The position numbers and the translations under genes are program-made. A stretch of 64,000 bases of DNA from Staphylococcus nepalensis (lineage in GTDB: Bacteria > Bacillota > Bacilli > Staphylococcales > Staphylococcaceae): positions 62,001 through 126,000 of the forward strand of contig NZ_BMCF01000004.1 of assembly GCF_014635045.1 (NCBI RefSeq). Reading direction: 5' to 3'. Positions 17,601-28,082 of the stretch are shown here, in pieces. The stretch's first letter is position 1, and each line of letters begins with the position of its first letter. The notes below the pieces were generated by a model that was given only the letters and a program-made list of their open reading frames with translations, was not told where the DNA came from and did not search any database.

Positions 17601-18968
17601 ACGTTCAAATTTATCAATGATTTCTCCCTCTTTCACTTTAACGGCTGCAAGTTCAATAATTTTATCGTATTGGTTAGATAAACCTGTTGTCTCAACGTCA
17701 AACACAACATATGTTGCAGTTTTTAAGTCTATATCCTGTGGCTTATAAGCGATAGGTACACCATCATCTACCAACATACCTTCCATGCCATAAATCATTT
17801 TAATACCATTTTTTTCTGCAGCAGCATGCGCATCTGGAAATGCTTGTACAACATTATGATCAGTAACTGCTATAGCTTTATGACCCCATTTTGCAGCTTG
17901 ATCTACATATGCACTTATATTAGGTATGCCGTCCATCTGGCTCATCGAAGAATGTAAATGGAATTCAACGCGTTTTTCTTCAGCTTTATCTTGTTTAACT
18001 GCTTTCTTGATTTCTTCAATATCAGACATCATCATTACTAAGTCACGCACAAAAGAATCTTCTTCTATTCGACCTTGAGCGCGAACCCATTTACCTACAC
18101 TTAAAGCTTTAAAATGCGCTAAATCGTCTTTGTTTTTTCTAGTAAACATTTTTAGCACTAAAGAATCTGTATAGTCTGTAACTTTCAACTCTACAATATG
18201 GCGTCCACTTTTTAGTTCTTTTAAGTTGATATCAAAGATAACACCTTCTACTGCAACTTTAAATTCTTCTTCTATGATGGATTCAATAGGTTTTACATTT
18301 TCTATTTGAATTGGTTTTCCAATTTGACATTTAGCGACAGTGCTTTCGTTATTATCTTGTTGTTTTGCTTTTTCAGCTTTCATTTTTTCTAATTTCTCTG
18401 TAGCTTCACGTGCACTTTGCTCATCTTCTTGTTGAATATGAGCTTCGAGTGATGCTAAATCGTCACCGTTAGATGCATTATCTGTTTCAAATAATATTCT
18501 ACTAATAGCAAATCCACATTGTTGAAAGGCTTTAATCAAACTGCCATTACAAGCTTTGTCAAAGTGATCACGTTCTATATCATTTTGACACATAACTTTG
18601 ATGACATCTCCTGACATAATCAAACGTTTTTGTTTAAGTTGCCCTTTTACTTTTGGTGATAATTTAGTTTGATCAATACAGTGGCTAAAGTATTTCATTG
18701 CATATTCATCTTGATTCGCCTTATTCGTTATCGTGAAATTGCAATCTACTTTAGCTATTGTTTTAAATTCTTCAGTGATTGCATGTTTGAATAATAGATA
18801 ATCTTCTATAGATAAAAAGTATGGAAATGTTATCTGAAATACCCAAGTTCGGTCGGTCGTTTTAACATCTACACGTGTTAATTCACTTTGTTCTAAAATT
18901 TCTGGGTCCAAATGGTCTGCAATTTTTATTTGGTCAGCTAGGATTTTAAATTTTTCCTGATTTGTCAT
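14658..18968 (-). CDS. polC: DNA polymerase III PolC
   Basis: Replicative polymerase of low-GC Gram-positives, 1436 residues, with polymerase and built-in proofreading exonuclease. Domains: N-terminal domain and OB fold (1-310), PHP domain split around the exonuclease (VEFHLHSSMSQMDG near 330), DEDDh exonuclease starting VVFDVETTGL near 420 and ending with HRAIYDTEATA, zinc-binding module (CPQC...CGTCGC), and catalytic palm with PDIDLNFSGEYQ near residue 970. The C-terminus ends in QLSIFDM, the beta-clamp-binding motif. The start used is the ATG of MTNQEK, which matches the family. AAGGTGG is rather far (about 15 bases), and a TTG two codons upstream is better spaced, so the start is uncertain by two residues. 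Confidence 0.97.
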   Translation of the reverse strand: MTNQEKFKILADQIKIADHLDPEILEQSELTRVDVKTTDRTWVFQITFPYFLSIEDYLLFKHAITEEFKTIAKVDCNFTITNKANQDEYAMKYFSHCIDQTKLSPKVKGQLKQKRLIMSGDVIKVMCQNDIERDHFDKACNGSLIKAFQQCGFAISRILFETDNASNGDDLASLEAHIQQEDEQSAREATEKLEKMKAEKAKQQDNNESTVAKCQIGKPIQIENVKPIESIIEEEFKVAVEGVIFDINLKELKSGRHIVELKVTDYTDSLVLKMFTRKNKDDLAHFKALSVGKWVRAQGRIEEDSFVRDLVMMMSDIEEIKKAVKQDKAEEKRVEFHLHSSMSQMDGIPNISAYVDQAAKWGHKAIAVTDHNVVQAFPDAHAAAEKNGIKMIYGMEGMLVDDGVPIAYKPQDIDLKTATYVVFDVETTGLSNQYDKIIELAAVKVKEGEIIDKFERFSNPHERLSETIKNLTHISDDMLVDAPEIETVLTEFKEWVGDAIFVAHNASFDMGFIDTGYEKADLGASTNGVIDTLELSRTINTEYGKHGLNFLAKKYGVELTQHHRAIYDTEATAYIFIKMLKQLEEAEVSNHQDINTSLSNEDAYKRARPNHVTLIVQNQQGLKNLFKIVSASLVKYYYRTPRIPRSLLDEYREGILVGSACDEGEVFTAVMQKDQSQVERIAKYYDFIEVQPPALYQDLIDRELVRDNKTLHEIYDRLIQAGDANNIPVIATGNAHYLNEHDAIARKILIASQPGNPLNRSTLPEAHFRTTDEMLDELHFLGEEKAYELVIKNTNELADRIERVVPIKDELYTPRMEGANDEIREMSYSNARALYGEDLPQIVIDRLEKELESIIGNGFSVIYLISQRLVKKSLDDGYLVGSRGSVGSSFVATMTEITEVNPLPPHYICPQCKQSEFFNDGSVGSGFDLPDKKCGTCGCDLIKEGQDIPFETFLGFKGDKVPDIDLNFSGEYQPEAHNYTKVLFGEDKVFRAGTIGTVAEKTAFGFVKGFLNDQGIHKRGAEVDRLVKGCTGVKRTTGQHPGGIIVVPDYMDIYDFTPVQFPADDQSSAWMTTHFDFHSIHDNVLKLDILGHDDPTMIRMLQDLSGIDPKTIPVDDKETMGIFSSPEPLGVTSEQILCKTGTFGVPEFGTGFVRQMLEDTKPTTFSELVRISGLSHGTDVWLGNAQDLIRSGTCDLSSVICCRDDIMVYLMYNGLEPSLAFKTMEFVRKGRGLTDDMVEAMVDNEVPDWYLDSCRKIKYMFPKAHAAAYVLMAVRIAYFKVHYPLYYYASYFTVRASDFDLLSMIKDKDGIRNTVNDMYSRYMDLAKKEKDTLTVLEIMNEMAQRGYRMQPISLEKSKAFDFIIEDDSLIPPFISVPGLGENVAKRIVEAREEGPFLSKEDLNKKAGLSQKVIEYLDELGSLPNLPDKAQLSIFDM

Positions 18969-19393
18969 TGACAAGACGATAACCACCTTACTAATAATTA
19001 CACTACGTTTCCTGTTTTTAATATTCACTTTAAATATCAGCAAATATCGGCGTATGTATTTTTTACATTCTCTATAATATAACGGAAAAGATTGGATTTC
19101 TAATACTTAAACTTAAACTATATACCATTATAATAAATAATAACAAATGGGAGCGAGATTGAAATCAAAATTTCTAAATTGATTTCGTATTCCCGCCCCC
19201 CTGATTCGTTAGCCGTGTTCACAAATTTTTTGGCCAAAATTAACTTTAAATCAGTCAGTAATCACGTCATATTTTCATATATTTTTAATACATGAACGCC
19301 ACGCCAGATATACTGGATGAATCATTGTTAGTTGTTTATTTATATGTCTATTTAGTGTAGTAACTTTTCCAATAAACATCATATATCTTTGTA
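18969..19393. other. Intergenic region proS-polC (425 bp)
   Basis: Holds one imperfect palindrome at 19149-19200 of the GC-rich kind common between staphylococcal genes (GGGAGCGAG...CCCGCCCC). Nothing else is recognisable, and the polC promoter could not be pinned down. Confidence 0.6.
19149..19200. repeat. Staphylococcal intergenic palindrome
   Basis: GGGAGCGAGATTGAAATCA faces TGATTTCGTATTCCCGCCCC, pairing well at the loop side (GAAATCA/TGATTTC) and partly at the base. It is GC-rich in an AT-rich setting. It may terminate proS transcription, although the T-run is weak. Confidence 0.5.
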
Positions 19394-21094
19394 TTATAAA
19401 TTCTTATATAATTCATTGACATAATGACTTAAATTATCTATTTGGACATCTTCACTTTCACCTGAATCCCGACGCTTAACTTCAACGACACCTTCAGCTG
19501 CGTTTTTACCGACAACTACTCGAATTGGTAAACCAATTAAATCTGCATCATTAAACTTAACACCTGCACGTTCTTTTCGGTCATCATAAAGCACATCATA
19601 ATTCTCTTTTAATTGTGCGTACAATTGATCGCCTAATTCACGTTGCTCCTCTTTTTTAGGGTTGATTGTAATCAAATGTAAATCAAAAGGTGTCACAGAT
19701 TTTGGCCAGATTATTCCATTGTCATCGTTATTTTGCTCTACAATAGCACTTAGCGTTCTAGAAATACCTACGCCATAACACCCCATTAATAATGGTTTGG
19801 CCTTGCCTTGGTTATCTAAAAATGTAGCGTTCATTGCTTCGGAATATTTAGTGCCAAGTTTAAATACTTGCCCAACTTCTATGCCTTCTGCAAAGTTAGC
19901 AACACCAGATCCGTCTGCTAGCTGTTCACCTTCTAAAATAAACCTAAAATCACCATAAGCATCTATTTCAAAATCGCGACCAACATTAGCGTTTAATAAA
20001 TGGTAACCATCCTCATTTGCACCTACAACCATGTTATTTAAATCTTTTATAAAATGATCTGCATAGATTTTGATATCCTTGTCAAAAACTGGTCCAAGTG
20101 AACCTGGTGAAGCACCTAATAGATTTTTTATTTCATCTTCAGTAGCTAATTGAATATGATCTGTTTCAAAATATGCTTTTAATTTAACGTCATTAATTTC
20201 ATGATGACCACGAACGAGTATCATAATAAATTCACCATCAACATTAAATACCATAGACTTGATAATCTCATCCAATGGTTTGTTTAAAAATGTGGCTAAT
20301 TCTTGCGCAGTATGAACTTGAGGCGTTTCTATTTTTGTTAATTCAGCAATTTCAACATGTTTCTCATTTGGATGATAAATGACTTCTGCTTTTTCAATAT
20401 TAGCAGCATAGTCACTATTTTCGCTGTATACGATTGTATCTTCACCAATTTCACTTAATGCCATAAACTCATGCGTATGGCTGCCACCAATTGCTCCAGA
20501 ATCAGCAACCACCGGACGAGCGTTGATACCAACACGTTTAAATATACGCGCGTAAGCATTGTACATATCTTGATATGTTTCATCTAACGATGTCTCATCT
20601 GCATGAAATGAATAAGCGTCTTTCATGATAAATTCACGACCACGAAGTAAACCAAAACGTGGACGTTTTTCATCTCTATATTTAGATTGTATTTGGAATA
20701 ATGTAAGTGGTAATTGTTTATATGATTTAAGTTCATCTCTTACAACAGAAGTCACAAGCTCTTCATGTGTTGGTCCAAGCGCGAATTCACGGCCATGACG
20801 ATCTTGCAAACGCATTAATTCTGGGCCATATGCATCCCAACGACCTGATTCTTCCCATAGCTCTGCTTTTTGTAATGCTGGCATTAAAATTTCAACAGCA
20901 TCGATGCGTTCCATTTCTTCTCTTACAATCGTTTCAATATGATTTAAAACCTTTGTAGCAAGTGGTAAATAACTATAAATTCCACTTGTGCTTTGTTTAA
21001 TCAAACCTGCTTTTAACAGAAGTCGATGACTTAAAGCTTCAGCAGCAGCTGGTACTTCTTTCATCGTTGGTATAAATACTTTAGATTGTTTCAT
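19394..21094 (-). CDS. proS: Prolyl-tRNA synthetase
   Basis: Class II aminoacyl-tRNA synthetase charging tRNA-Pro, 566 residues, the long bacterial type. Motif 2 reads [20 protein letters not shown] (around 130-155), motif 3 [11 protein letters not shown] (around 445), and between them lies the INS editing insertion (about 225-405) that clears Ala-tRNA-Pro. A C-terminal anticodon-binding domain follows. No T-box precedes it; the gene starts 15 bases after rseP and is co-transcribed with it. Confidence 0.97.
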   Translation of the reverse strand: MKQSKVFIPTMKEVPAAAEALSHRLLLKAGLIKQSTSGIYSYLPLATKVLNHIETIVREEMERIDAVEILMPALQKAELWEESGRWDAYGPELMRLQDRHGREFALGPTHEELVTSVVRDELKSYKQLPLTLFQIQSKYRDEKRPRFGLLRGREFIMKDAYSFHADETSLDETYQDMYNAYARIFKRVGINARPVVADSGAIGGSHTHEFMALSEIGEDTIVYSENSDYAANIEKAEVIYHPNEKHVEIAELTKIETPQVHTAQELATFLNKPLDEIIKSMVFNVDGEFIMILVRGHHEINDVKLKAYFETDHIQLATEDEIKNLLGASPGSLGPVFDKDIKIYADHFIKDLNNMVVGANEDGYHLLNANVGRDFEIDAYGDFRFILEGEQLADGSGVANFAEGIEVGQVFKLGTKYSEAMNATFLDNQGKAKPLLMGCYGVGISRTLSAIVEQNNDDNGIIWPKSVTPFDLHLITINPKKEEQRELGDQLYAQLKENYDVLYDDRKERAGVKFNDADLIGLPIRVVVGKNAAEGVVEVKRRDSGESEDVQIDNLSHYVNELYKNL

Positions 21095-21109
21095 TTAAAT
21101 GCTCTCCTT

Positions 21110-22396
21110 TTATAAGAAATAACGTTGAATATCATTCCATGTAACTAATACCATAACAATTAATACAAATACTGCACCTATAGCAATAATCGTAGTTTCA
21201 GCTTTTTTGTTAAGTGGTTTTCTGAAAATAGCTTCATAAATAACAAATAAGATACGACCGCCATCCAGTGCTGGAATTGGTAATAAGTTCATTAAACCTA
21301 AATTCACACTTAGTAATGCAGTCCAAGAAATTAAATTAATAATACCAGTCTTAACTACAGAGTCGACAGTGTGATAAATTCCAACTGGTCCATTGAGCAT
21401 GTCGAAAGAGAATTGACCCGTAAAAATACTCGCAATCATACTTAAAATCGCAGTAAATATCAATTTTCCTGCTTCTAACGAACGCTCTACGCCCGACACA
21501 ATCGGTTTAAATAACGTGTGTTCAGTTGTTGCAGTATAACCTAATAAATATTTGGTTTCTGAATGTGTTTTGGTAAGTTTTTGTTCTACCTTTTTAGGTT
21601 TCACTTGTAATGTTTCTGTTTTACCATCACGTTCTACTTTTATTTGCGTATTGTTGTTTTTTATCTGTGATACTGCATTATCAATATCAGATTTACTATC
21701 GATAGAATGATGATCGATTTTTACAATCTTGTCTCCCGATTGCAAACCTGCTTGAGCTGCTGGCGCATCTTTGGCTACTTCGTCAACTATATTCGTTGGC
21801 GTTCCTTGGTAATAAGCCAAGCCAATAAATAATACTAATGTAAGCAAGAAATTAAACAACGGACCCGCAAATAACGTCAAGAATTTTTGATAAGGTTTTT
21901 TGTGTGTAAATTGACGATTTCTTGGCGCAATTTGAATTAAGCTACCATTTTCTACAAAATAAGCTTTATTCGCTATATGGTAACGATGTCTTTCTTGATC
22001 ATATGCCGTTACACCTTCAATAAATAAATCTTCTTTAAAATCACATTGTTTTACTTCAATTGCTTCGATTTGTTGAAATTTATGTTGGTCGTCTAGAATG
22101 ATATGTGTAATCTCATCTTTATCATTTAGCTTTATTTTAACATGCATGCCCGGTTGAACGGGGGGTTCTTCCAATCCATCTCCTGCCATTCGTACGTAAC
22201 CCCCAACAGGCAGCAAACGGATGGTATATAGCGTTTCATTTTTCCTGAAACTAAAAATTTTAGGCCCCATCCCAATTGCAAATTCTGGGCACATGATGCC
22301 AGCTCTTTTAGCAAAAAACATATGACCGTATTCATGAACTGTTACAAGAATACCGAAGACGATTATAAAAGAAATGATTGTCACTAGAAAACTCAA
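21110..22396 (-). CDS. rseP: RIP metalloprotease RseP (site-2 protease)
   Basis: Intramembrane zinc protease, 428 residues. The HEYGH zinc motif is at about 21-25 inside the first membrane helix, a PDZ domain spans about 190-270, and the third zinc ligand lies in the [13 protein letters not shown] motif near 385. C-terminal membrane helices complete the fold. It cleaves membrane-embedded signal peptides or anti-sigma factors. An in-frame ATG five codons upstream overlaps GAGGTG; with GAGGTG as the ribosome binding site, the TTG giving [10 protein letters not shown] is the likely start and agrees with the S. aureus N-terminus. It lies in the order cdsA-rseP-proS. Confidence 0.95.
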   Translation of the reverse strand: MSFLVTIISFIIVFGILVTVHEYGHMFFAKRAGIMCPEFAIGMGPKIFSFRKNETLYTIRLLPVGGYVRMAGDGLEEPPVQPGMHVKIKLNDKDEITHIILDDQHKFQQIEAIEVKQCDFKEDLFIEGVTAYDQERHRYHIANKAYFVENGSLIQIAPRNRQFTHKKPYQKFLTLFAGPLFNFLLTLVLFIGLAYYQGTPTNIVDEVAKDAPAAQAGLQSGDKIVKIDHHSIDSKSDIDNAVSQIKNNNTQIKVERDGKTETLQVKPKKVEQKLTKTHSETKYLLGYTATTEHTLFKPIVSGVERSLEAGKLIFTAILSMIASIFTGQFSFDMLNGPVGIYHTVDSVVKTGIINLISWTALLSVNLGLMNLLPIPALDGGRILFVIYEAIFRKPLNKKAETTIIAIGAVFVLIVMVLVTWNDIQRYFL

Positions 22397-22698
22397 ATTG
22401 ATACACCTCATATTTTCCGAAAAATTGTTCCATTATTTGTAATTTATTATAATCTATAGAGCGATATATTACTTTTGATTATAAAATTATAACATAACAG
22501 TACTAACTGATACACATAACTTGAAACAGTATTAAGAAAATAATACTGCTTTTGTGACATAAATACTTTATATTATCTTTGTTTGTGAAAAGGAGTTAAA
22601 AAATCAAATCACTGATAATATAATCAGTATTTAATTTATTAACTCCTTGATTTTACGATTATACAATTTTAAAAGCACATCTTTTCTTGTAAAATCAC
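22397..22698. other. Intergenic region cdsA-rseP (302 bp)
   Basis: Contains the nested hairpin at 22590-22648 and the palindrome 22411-22425 discussed as a weak CodY-box look-alike. No gene is visible. Confidence 0.6.
22590..22648 (-). terminator. Nested hairpin downstream of cdsA
   Basis: An outer 10-bp stem (AAGGAGTTAA/TTAACTCCTT) encloses a second one (ACTGAT/ATCAGT). It lies 51 bases past cdsA. The T-run after the outer stem is short (TTTTC), so it may be a weak terminator. The outer arm also resembles a ribosome binding site. Confidence 0.5.
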
Positions 22699-23475
22699 TT
22701 AAATTAAGAAAATGTTTAAAAGTGGTAACACAAACATAAAACTATCGAAACGATCTAATATACCACCATGACCGGGTAAAATTCGGCCAGAATCTTTCAC
22801 GCCAAAATGGCGTTTAAAACCTGATTCTACTAAATCGCCTAACTGGCCAAACATGCTCAATACAACAGTACATAATAATAATAACCAAACCGTAATACCA
22901 AAATCCACAAAAATCATCATAATAAGTGGAACAATTAAACTACAAATAATGCCTCCTATAAAACCTTCAATGGTTTTATTAGGACTGATTACAGGCCATA
23001 ATTTATGTTTGCCCATTAATCTACCGAAAATATAAGCACCAGTATCTGTAGACCAAACGATTAAGAAAGCTAATAGTATGTAATGTAATCCTTCAGATCT
23101 CGTTTCATAAAGATACATAAAGCCTATACCTACATAAGCGATAGACATAAGACAAAATGCGGCATCCATAAAGCTAAATCTATTCTTAGAAAGCACTGTA
23201 TAACTTAATAAAATAAAACTCATTGCTATTAAAGATTTTAATTGAAAATCATTTACCCATGCTCCAGCTTCGTGTGGCAACATAATAATTAAAATACCTA
23301 ATGCACTTATAATTCCTGGAATGGACAAAAACTTAATCATATTCATATTCAGCAATTCTTTAAGGCCAATAAACGCTAACAAATATGAAAACAACATTAA
23401 AATAAGGCCACCCTTTAACAATACAGGAAGAAAAACAATAAGTGCTATGATTGCTGTTAAAGTTCTAACTTTCAT
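22699..23475 (-). CDS. cdsA: Phosphatidate cytidylyltransferase
   Basis: Makes CDP-diacylglycerol from phosphatidic acid and CTP, the branch point of phospholipid synthesis. 258 residues with about eight hydrophobic membrane segments. The C-terminal family signature is complete: [21 protein letters not shown] followed by ILDRFDS. It starts 17 bases after uppS; the two form a conserved isoprenoid/phospholipid pair. Confidence 0.96.
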   Translation of the reverse strand: MKVRTLTAIIALIVFLPVLLKGGLILMLFSYLLAFIGLKELLNMNMIKFLSIPGIISALGILIIMLPHEAGAWVNDFQLKSLIAMSFILLSYTVLSKNRFSFMDAAFCLMSIAYVGIGFMYLYETRSEGLHYILLAFLIVWSTDTGAYIFGRLMGKHKLWPVISPNKTIEGFIGGIICSLIVPLIMMIFVDFGITVWLLLLCTVVLSMFGQLGDLVESGFKRHFGVKDSGRILPGHGGILDRFDSFMFVLPLLNIFLI

Positions 23476-23492
23476 ACTATTCTCCTAACCAT

Positions 23493-24257
23493 TTATAATC
23501 CGCCAAAGCGTCTTTGCCGAGATTGATAAATTTTAATACAGTTTATTAATTCTTCTTTATCAAAATCTGGCCAAAATTTTTCATTGAAAATAAATTCACT
23601 GTAAGATACTTGCCAGATAAGAAAGTTACTAATTCGTTGTTCTCCTGAAGTTCTTATTAAAAGGTCTGGATCAGGATAACTATGTGTCATCAAATACTCG
23701 TTAATCATCTGTTCGGTTATTTGATCACTGGATGACCCCTCTGAAGATAATTTCTCATAAATTGATTTTACACTGTGAACAATTTCAGCACGTCCACCGT
23801 AATTAATTGCAAAAATTAATTTTAAACCAGTATTGGTTTTAGTCTTTTCTTTCGCTTTATCTATGGCCTCAAGCGTTGCTTTTGGCAATTCTTTTAAAAA
23901 ACCAATTGTTTCAACTTTGACATTGTTTTCGATTAATTCTGGTAAAAACGTTTTTAAAAAGTTAACCGGTAAGTTCATGATATAATTGACTTCATTCTTA
24001 GGTCTCGTCCAATTTTCTGTTGAAAACGCGTAAAGTGTTAAGTACTTAATACCTAAATCACTAGCTTCTTTAGTTATTTTTTTAATTGTTTGCATACCTT
24101 GGTAATGGCCTTTGATTCTAGGCAATTTCCTTTGTTTAGCCCATCGACCATTACCGTCCATAATGATAGCAACATGGTTAGGTACATTATGTAAATCTAT
24201 TTCACTATTAGATTCTATAGGCTGGTTTTTTTTCTTCTTGTTTAACTTTTTAAACAT
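23493..24257 (-). CDS. uppS: Isoprenyl transferase (undecaprenyl diphosphate synthase)
   Basis: cis-prenyltransferase making the C55 lipid carrier for peptidoglycan and teichoic acids, 254 residues. The signature HVAIIMDGNGRWA (catalytic Asp at about 34) is present, as are AFSTENW and the C-terminal DLLIRTSGEQRISNFLIWQ. The ATG of MFKKLNKK has CGGAGGAAA five bases upstream; an ATG eight codons earlier has no comparable site. The N-terminus has a Lys-rich extension of about 20 residues before the catalytic domain. A terminator separates it from frr. Confidence 0.96.
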   Translation of the reverse strand: MFKKLNKKKKNQPIESNSEIDLHNVPNHVAIIMDGNGRWAKQRKLPRIKGHYQGMQTIKKITKEASDLGIKYLTLYAFSTENWTRPKNEVNYIMNLPVNFLKTFLPELIENNVKVETIGFLKELPKATLEAIDKAKEKTKTNTGLKLIFAINYGGRAEIVHSVKSIYEKLSSEGSSSDQITEQMINEYLMTHSYPDPDLLIRTSGEQRISNFLIWQVSYSEFIFNEKFWPDFDKEELINCIKIYQSRQRRFGGL

Positions 24258-24358
24258 GGTATTTCCTCCGAGCGTTATCATCTCTGCTTATTATTAATAG
24301 GTTTTAAATGCAATTATCTACCATTTTATCATACTAGATAAGCGCAATGAATAAACAA

Positions 24359-24395
24359 ATAAAAAAACTGTACCAAAGTCTGATTTGATACAGTT
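24359..24395 (-). terminator. frr terminator
   Basis: AACTGTACCAAA pairs with TTTGATACAGTT (one mismatch pair), followed by a run of T on the minus strand. It ends the rpsB-tsf-pyrH-frr transcript. Confidence 0.85.
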
Positions 24396-24487
24396 CAGAT
24401 AAATTTATAATATGCTTCTTTTCAAATCTCAAGTATTAAAAAGTTTATGCCTACTGTTGATTTGAAGTCATATCATCATTACCATGT

Positions 24488-25042
24488 TTATACTGACATA
24501 ATATCTTGTTCTTTTTCTTCTAATAATTTATCAATGTCTTTTATAGAATCGTCAGTTATTTTTTGAACTTCATTAGTTTGAGTTCTTAAGTCATCTTCAG
24601 TGATGTCACCGTTTTTTTCTTGCTTTTTAAGCTCATCATTTGAATCACGGCGCACATTCCTAACTGCAACTTTAGAATCTTCACCAATTTTTTTAACTTC
24701 TTTTACAAGTTCTTTACGGCGTTCTTCTGTTAAGGCAGGTATACTTATACGAATAATTTCGCCATCGTTGGATGGGTTGACGCCTAAGTTTGCTGCATTA
24801 ATTGCTTTTTCAATATTACCAACAGATGATTTGTCATATGGAGAAATGACTAAAAGACGTGCTTCTGGCACACTAATACTAGCAAGTTGTTGAACTGGCG
24901 TAGGTGCACCATAATAATCTACTGTAACGCCATTTAGCAAGTTTGAATTTGCTCTACCCGCACTGATATTTGCTAGTTCTCTAGATAAACTGTCAATCGA
25001 TTTTTTCATTTTTGTTTTCGTGTCATTAATTATGTCACTCAT
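24488..25042 (-). CDS. frr: Ribosome recycling factor
   Basis: Splits post-termination ribosomes together with EF-G; 184 residues, typical length. Recognisable blocks are [29 protein letters not shown] and the C-terminal [19 protein letters not shown] helix. The ATG of MSDIIND is chosen because GAGGTG lies about eight bases upstream; an ATG two codons earlier is too close to it. It follows pyrH by 17 bases. Confidence 0.96.
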   Translation of the reverse strand: MSDIINDTKTKMKKSIDSLSRELANISAGRANSNLLNGVTVDYYGAPTPVQQLASISVPEARLLVISPYDKSSVGNIEKAINAANLGVNPSNDGEIIRISIPALTEERRKELVKEVKKIGEDSKVAVRNVRRDSNDELKKQEKNGDITEDDLRTQTNEVQKITDDSIKDIDKLLEEKEQDIMSV

Positions 25043-25059
25043 TTTCATACACCTCTAAA

Positions 25060-25782
25060 TTATTTTGTAATTAATGTTCCTATTTTTTCACCCATAACAG
25101 CACGTTTAATATTACCTTCTTCTGTTATAGAAAATACATTTAATGGAATATTGTTATCCATACAGAACGAAGATGCTGTCGAGTCCATGACTTGTAAACC
25201 TTCTTGAAGCATTTGAATATGCGTTAAGTGTTCATATTTTACTGCGTTTTCGTCTACTTTAGGGTCTGCAGAATAAACGCCATCAACATTATTTTTACCC
25301 ATTAAGATAACATCTGCTTCCACTTCAGCAGCACGTAAAGCAGCAGTAGTGTCAGTAGAGAAATATGGATTTCCTATTCCAGCTGCAAAAATGACAACCC
25401 GTTTTTTCTCTAGGTGTCTGATTGCGCGTCGACGAATGTATGGTTCTGCAACTTGTTTCATTTCGATGGATGTTAAAACACGTGTATCACAATCTAATTG
25501 CTCTAGGCTATCTTGTAGCGCTAAAGCATTCATAACAGTAGCCAACATGCCCATATAATCTGCAGTACCACGGTCCATACCGAGGTCACTACCCGTTTTA
25601 CCTCTCCAAATATTACCTCCACCAACAATAACTGCAATCTCACAATCCATTTTTGCAACTTCAGCTACTTGTTGAGCAACACTTTTAATAATAATCGGGT
25701 TAATTCCAAATCCATCATCGCCTGCGAGCGCTTCACCACTTAATTTTAAAACGACACGTTTATATTTAGAAGTTTGAGCCAT
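25060..25782 (-). CDS. pyrH: Uridylate kinase
   Basis: Amino-acid-kinase-fold UMP kinase that makes UDP for RNA and cell-wall precursors, 240 residues. Motifs: [10 protein letters not shown] near the N-terminus, [18 protein letters not shown], and GTLITK at the C-terminus. The ATG of MAQTSKYKR follows GAGAGG; the frame is open 18 codons upstream but without a good signal. It lies in the conserved order tsf-pyrH-frr. Confidence 0.96.
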   Translation of the reverse strand: MAQTSKYKRVVLKLSGEALAGDDGFGINPIIIKSVAQQVAEVAKMDCEIAVIVGGGNIWRGKTGSDLGMDRGTADYMGMLATVMNALALQDSLEQLDCDTRVLTSIEMKQVAEPYIRRRAIRHLEKKRVVIFAAGIGNPYFSTDTTAALRAAEVEADVILMGKNNVDGVYSADPKVDENAVKYEHLTHIQMLQEGLQVMDSTASSFCMDNNIPLNVFSITEEGNIKRAVMGEKIGTLITK

Positions 25783-25825
25783 TGTCTTATCCTCTCTATT
25801 GTAAAAATATGTATTTGATACAAGT

Positions 25826-25896
25826 AAAGAAGACACAGTAGGCCTTCCAATATAAAAGTAAATCTTTCATACGGCGCACAAAAGGTGTCTTCTTTC
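25826..25896 (-). terminator. Stem-loop between tsf and pyrH
   Basis: AAAGAAGACAC and GTGTCTTCTTT form an 11-bp stem around about 49 bases. The T-run is weak. It may attenuate read-through from the abundant rpsB-tsf messages into pyrH. Confidence 0.45.
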
Positions 25897-25915
25897 TTGT
25901 TCAAACTATGAAAAA

Positions 25916-26794
25916 TTATTTCATTTGTCCTTTTACTTCGTCAGCAAAGTTTTCTTCACGTTTTTCCATACCTTCGCCTACTTCATAACGTACGAAGTCA
26001 ACTAGTTTTCCACCTTTTGATTTCAAGAAAGCTTCAACTGTTTGGTCAGGATCTTTAACAAAGTTTTGGTCAACTGCACAAATTTCTTGTAAATATTTAC
26101 GTAAACGGCCTTCAACCATTTTTTCAACAATTTTTTCTGGTTTACCTTCGTTTAATGCTTGTTGTTTTAAAACTTCTTTTTCATGAGCGATTTCATCTTC
26201 GTTAACTTGTTCTGATGAAACGTATTTAGGATTGATTGCAGCAATATGCATTGCAACATCTTTAGCAGCATCGCCATCCGTTGTACCTTCAACAACTGTT
26301 AACACACCGATACGGCCACCCATGTGTAAATAAGAACCAAATGCATCATTGTCAGATTTTGTTCTCACAGCAAAACGACGGATACTTAATTTTTCACCGA
26401 TTGTAGAGATTGCTTCTTTCATACGTTGGTCAACACTTTTACCGTCAGCTAATTCTGTTTCCAATAAAGCATCTACAGTTTCAACTTTAGTATCTAAAAT
26501 TTGGATAGCAATTTCTTTGACTAACTCTTGGAAACCTTCGTTACGTGCTACGAAGTCAGTTTCAGAATTAATTTCTACAATTGCTGCTTCATTACCTCTT
26601 TCTTCAACGTGTACTAAACCTTCTGCCGCAATACGGTCAGCTTTTTTAGCTGCTTTTGCAATACCTTTTTCCCGTAGGAAATCAATTGCTTTATCGATGT
26701 CACCGTCAGTTTCTGTTAACGCTTTTTTACAGTCCATCATGCCAGCGCCAGTTTTTTCACGTAATTCTTTTACAAGTTTAGCTGAAATTGCCAT
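25916..26794 (-). CDS. tsf: Elongation factor Ts
   Basis: Nucleotide exchange factor for EF-Tu, 292 residues. The N-terminal UBA-like domain reads [21 protein letters not shown], in pieces matching the EF-Ts signature, and [10 protein letters not shown] is the EF-Tu contact motif. GGAGGAA precedes the ATG of [10 protein letters not shown], excluding the ATG five codons upstream that overlaps it. It follows rpsB as in almost all bacteria, with an attenuator-like hairpin between them. Confidence 0.97.
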   Translation of the reverse strand: MAISAKLVKELREKTGAGMMDCKKALTETDGDIDKAIDFLREKGIAKAAKKADRIAAEGLVHVEERGNEAAIVEINSETDFVARNEGFQELVKEIAIQILDTKVETVDALLETELADGKSVDQRMKEAISTIGEKLSIRRFAVRTKSDNDAFGSYLHMGGRIGVLTVVEGTTDGDAAKDVAMHIAAINPKYVSSEQVNEDEIAHEKEVLKQQALNEGKPEKIVEKMVEGRLRKYLQEICAVDQNFVKDPDQTVEAFLKSKGGKLVDFVRYEVGEGMEKREENFADEVKGQMK

Positions 26795-26837
26795 TTCGTA
26801 TTCCTCCATTATTTAATAAATTTTATTATATTTATTT

Positions 26838-26872
26838 TAAAAAAAGGTGATAAGCTTAAATATCTTATCACC
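26838..26872 (-). terminator. Attenuator/terminator between rpsB and tsf
   Basis: A perfect 9-bp stem (GGTGATAAG/CTTATCACC) followed by seven or more T on the minus strand. It lies 16 bases past rpsB. It probably lowers tsf expression relative to rpsB instead of isolating it. Confidence 0.8.
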
Positions 26873-26887
26873 CATTTTACATTATTC

Positions 26888-27679
26888 TTAGTTTGATTCA
26901 ACAGAAGTGTTTTCTTCAGTTGTTTCTGCTTCAGTAGCTTCTTCTTTTGATTCATTCAAATCAATATTTTGTTCTGCAGCTACTTCTTCATTTGATACAC
27001 CTTGTTGACCTTCTAAGATTGCATCTGCCATTTTACCAGTTAATAATTTAACGGCACGGATAGCATCATCGTTTGCAGGGATAACATAATCGATTTCATC
27101 TGGATCACAGTTAGTATCCACAATACCAACGATTGGGATGTGTAATTTACGTGCTTCAGCAATTGCGTTGCGCTCTTTACGAGGGTCAACTACAAATAAT
27201 GCTTGAGGCATAGATTTCATATCACGAATTCCGCCTAAGAATTTAATTAAACGGTCATATTCTTTTCTAAGTTCTACAACTTCTTTTTTAGGTAATACTT
27301 CGAATAAGCCATCTTCTTCCATTTTTTCAATTTCAGAAATACGATTAATACGTTTTGAAATTGTTTTATAGTTAGTTAAAATTCCACCTAACCATCTTTG
27401 GTTAACGTAGAATTGACCTGCACGTTCTGCTTCAGCTTTAACTGATTCTTGTGCTTGTTTTTTCGTACCAACGAATAAAACTTTTCCGCCATCTTCTGAA
27501 ATTTGTTTCATGAAGTTGTACGCTTCTTCAACTTTTTTCACTGTTTTTTGTAAGTCGATAATATAGATACCATTTCTTTCAGTGAAAATGTATCTTTTCA
27601 TTTTTGGGTTCCAACGGCGTGTTTGGTGACCGAAGTGAACGCCTGCTTCTAGTAATTGTTTCATTGAAATTACTGCCAT
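26888..27679 (-). CDS. rpsB: Small ribosomal subunit protein S2
   Basis: S2 protein of the 30S subunit, 263 residues, somewhat longer than the Gram-negative form because of an acidic C-terminal tail (about 225-263, Glu/Thr/Ser rich). The N-terminal signature [16 protein letters not shown] and the [15 protein letters not shown] block are typical. The ATG is preceded by AGGAGG. The 5' leader contains several small hairpins, including a CGCAC/GTGCG stem around 27747-27777, but I could not identify a defined regulatory class. Confidence 0.97.
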   Translation of the reverse strand: MAVISMKQLLEAGVHFGHQTRRWNPKMKRYIFTERNGIYIIDLQKTVKKVEEAYNFMKQISEDGGKVLFVGTKKQAQESVKAEAERAGQFYVNQRWLGGILTNYKTISKRINRISEIEKMEEDGLFEVLPKKEVVELRKEYDRLIKFLGGIRDMKSMPQALFVVDPRKERNAIAEARKLHIPIVGIVDTNCDPDEIDYVIPANDDAIRAVKLLTGKMADAILEGQQGVSNEEVAAEQNIDLNESKEEATEAETTEENTSVESN

Positions 27680-28082
27680 AATTAAAATCCTCCTACTGGT
27701 TTTTTACCTCCACAAAAAGCTCATATAAACACGATAATTTAATATCGCACCCTTTATACTTCTGCTTTTCGTGTGCGTATTGGCTTTATAGCCGTGAATA
27801 AATATATCATACCTATACGTATAAAGCAATAGTTCAGTTTACAATTTCTCATTAATAAGTGGCTGAGCGGTTAGTTTATGTCTCAGCCACTTATTATGTT
27901 ATGAATGAATGTCAAATAGGCCTGATATGATGCTTACTCAACTCTTTGGGGGTAATTTTTAAAGACGTCCTTTCTCGAAAAACTGACCCAAAAATGTCTC
28001 TTATACATAAACTTGGTTCATATCGCCTTTCAAGGAGCAAATTCAACATAAGCTTTATCCCGAGCGCTCGCTTTGTGATGAA
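27680..28082. other. Intergenic region codY-rpsB (403 bp)
   Basis: Next to rpsB lies its leader. In the middle is a perfect 14-bp inverted repeat (27854-27895). The part next to codY (27900-28082) shows no recognisable element. No gene is visible. Confidence 0.6.
27854..27895. repeat. Perfect 14-bp inverted repeat of the GGCTGAG type
   Basis: AATAAGTGGCTGAG and its exact reverse complement around a 14-base loop that contains TTTATGT. The loop-plus-arm text resembles the repeats at 48391-48422 and the right flank of the IS remnant near 51752. It may serve as the codY-end terminator, although no T-run follows. Confidence 0.7.

Noticed and set aside
21095-21109. T-box riboswitch for proS
   Set aside because: Only 15 bases separate proS from rseP, leaving no room for a T-box.
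22411-22425. TATTTTCCGAAAAAT upstream of rseP as a CodY box
   Set aside because: It matches 12 of 15 positions but misses the central W and outer bases; palindromic A/T-rich text of this quality is common in this genome, and there is no functional reason to link rseP with CodY.
26349-26816. 155-codon plus-strand frame opposite tsf
   Set aside because: Antisense shadow of elongation factor Ts; no start signal or recognisable product.
27680-27850. Defined rpsB leader regulatory RNA
   Set aside because: Several small hairpins are present but do not match a class I can name.
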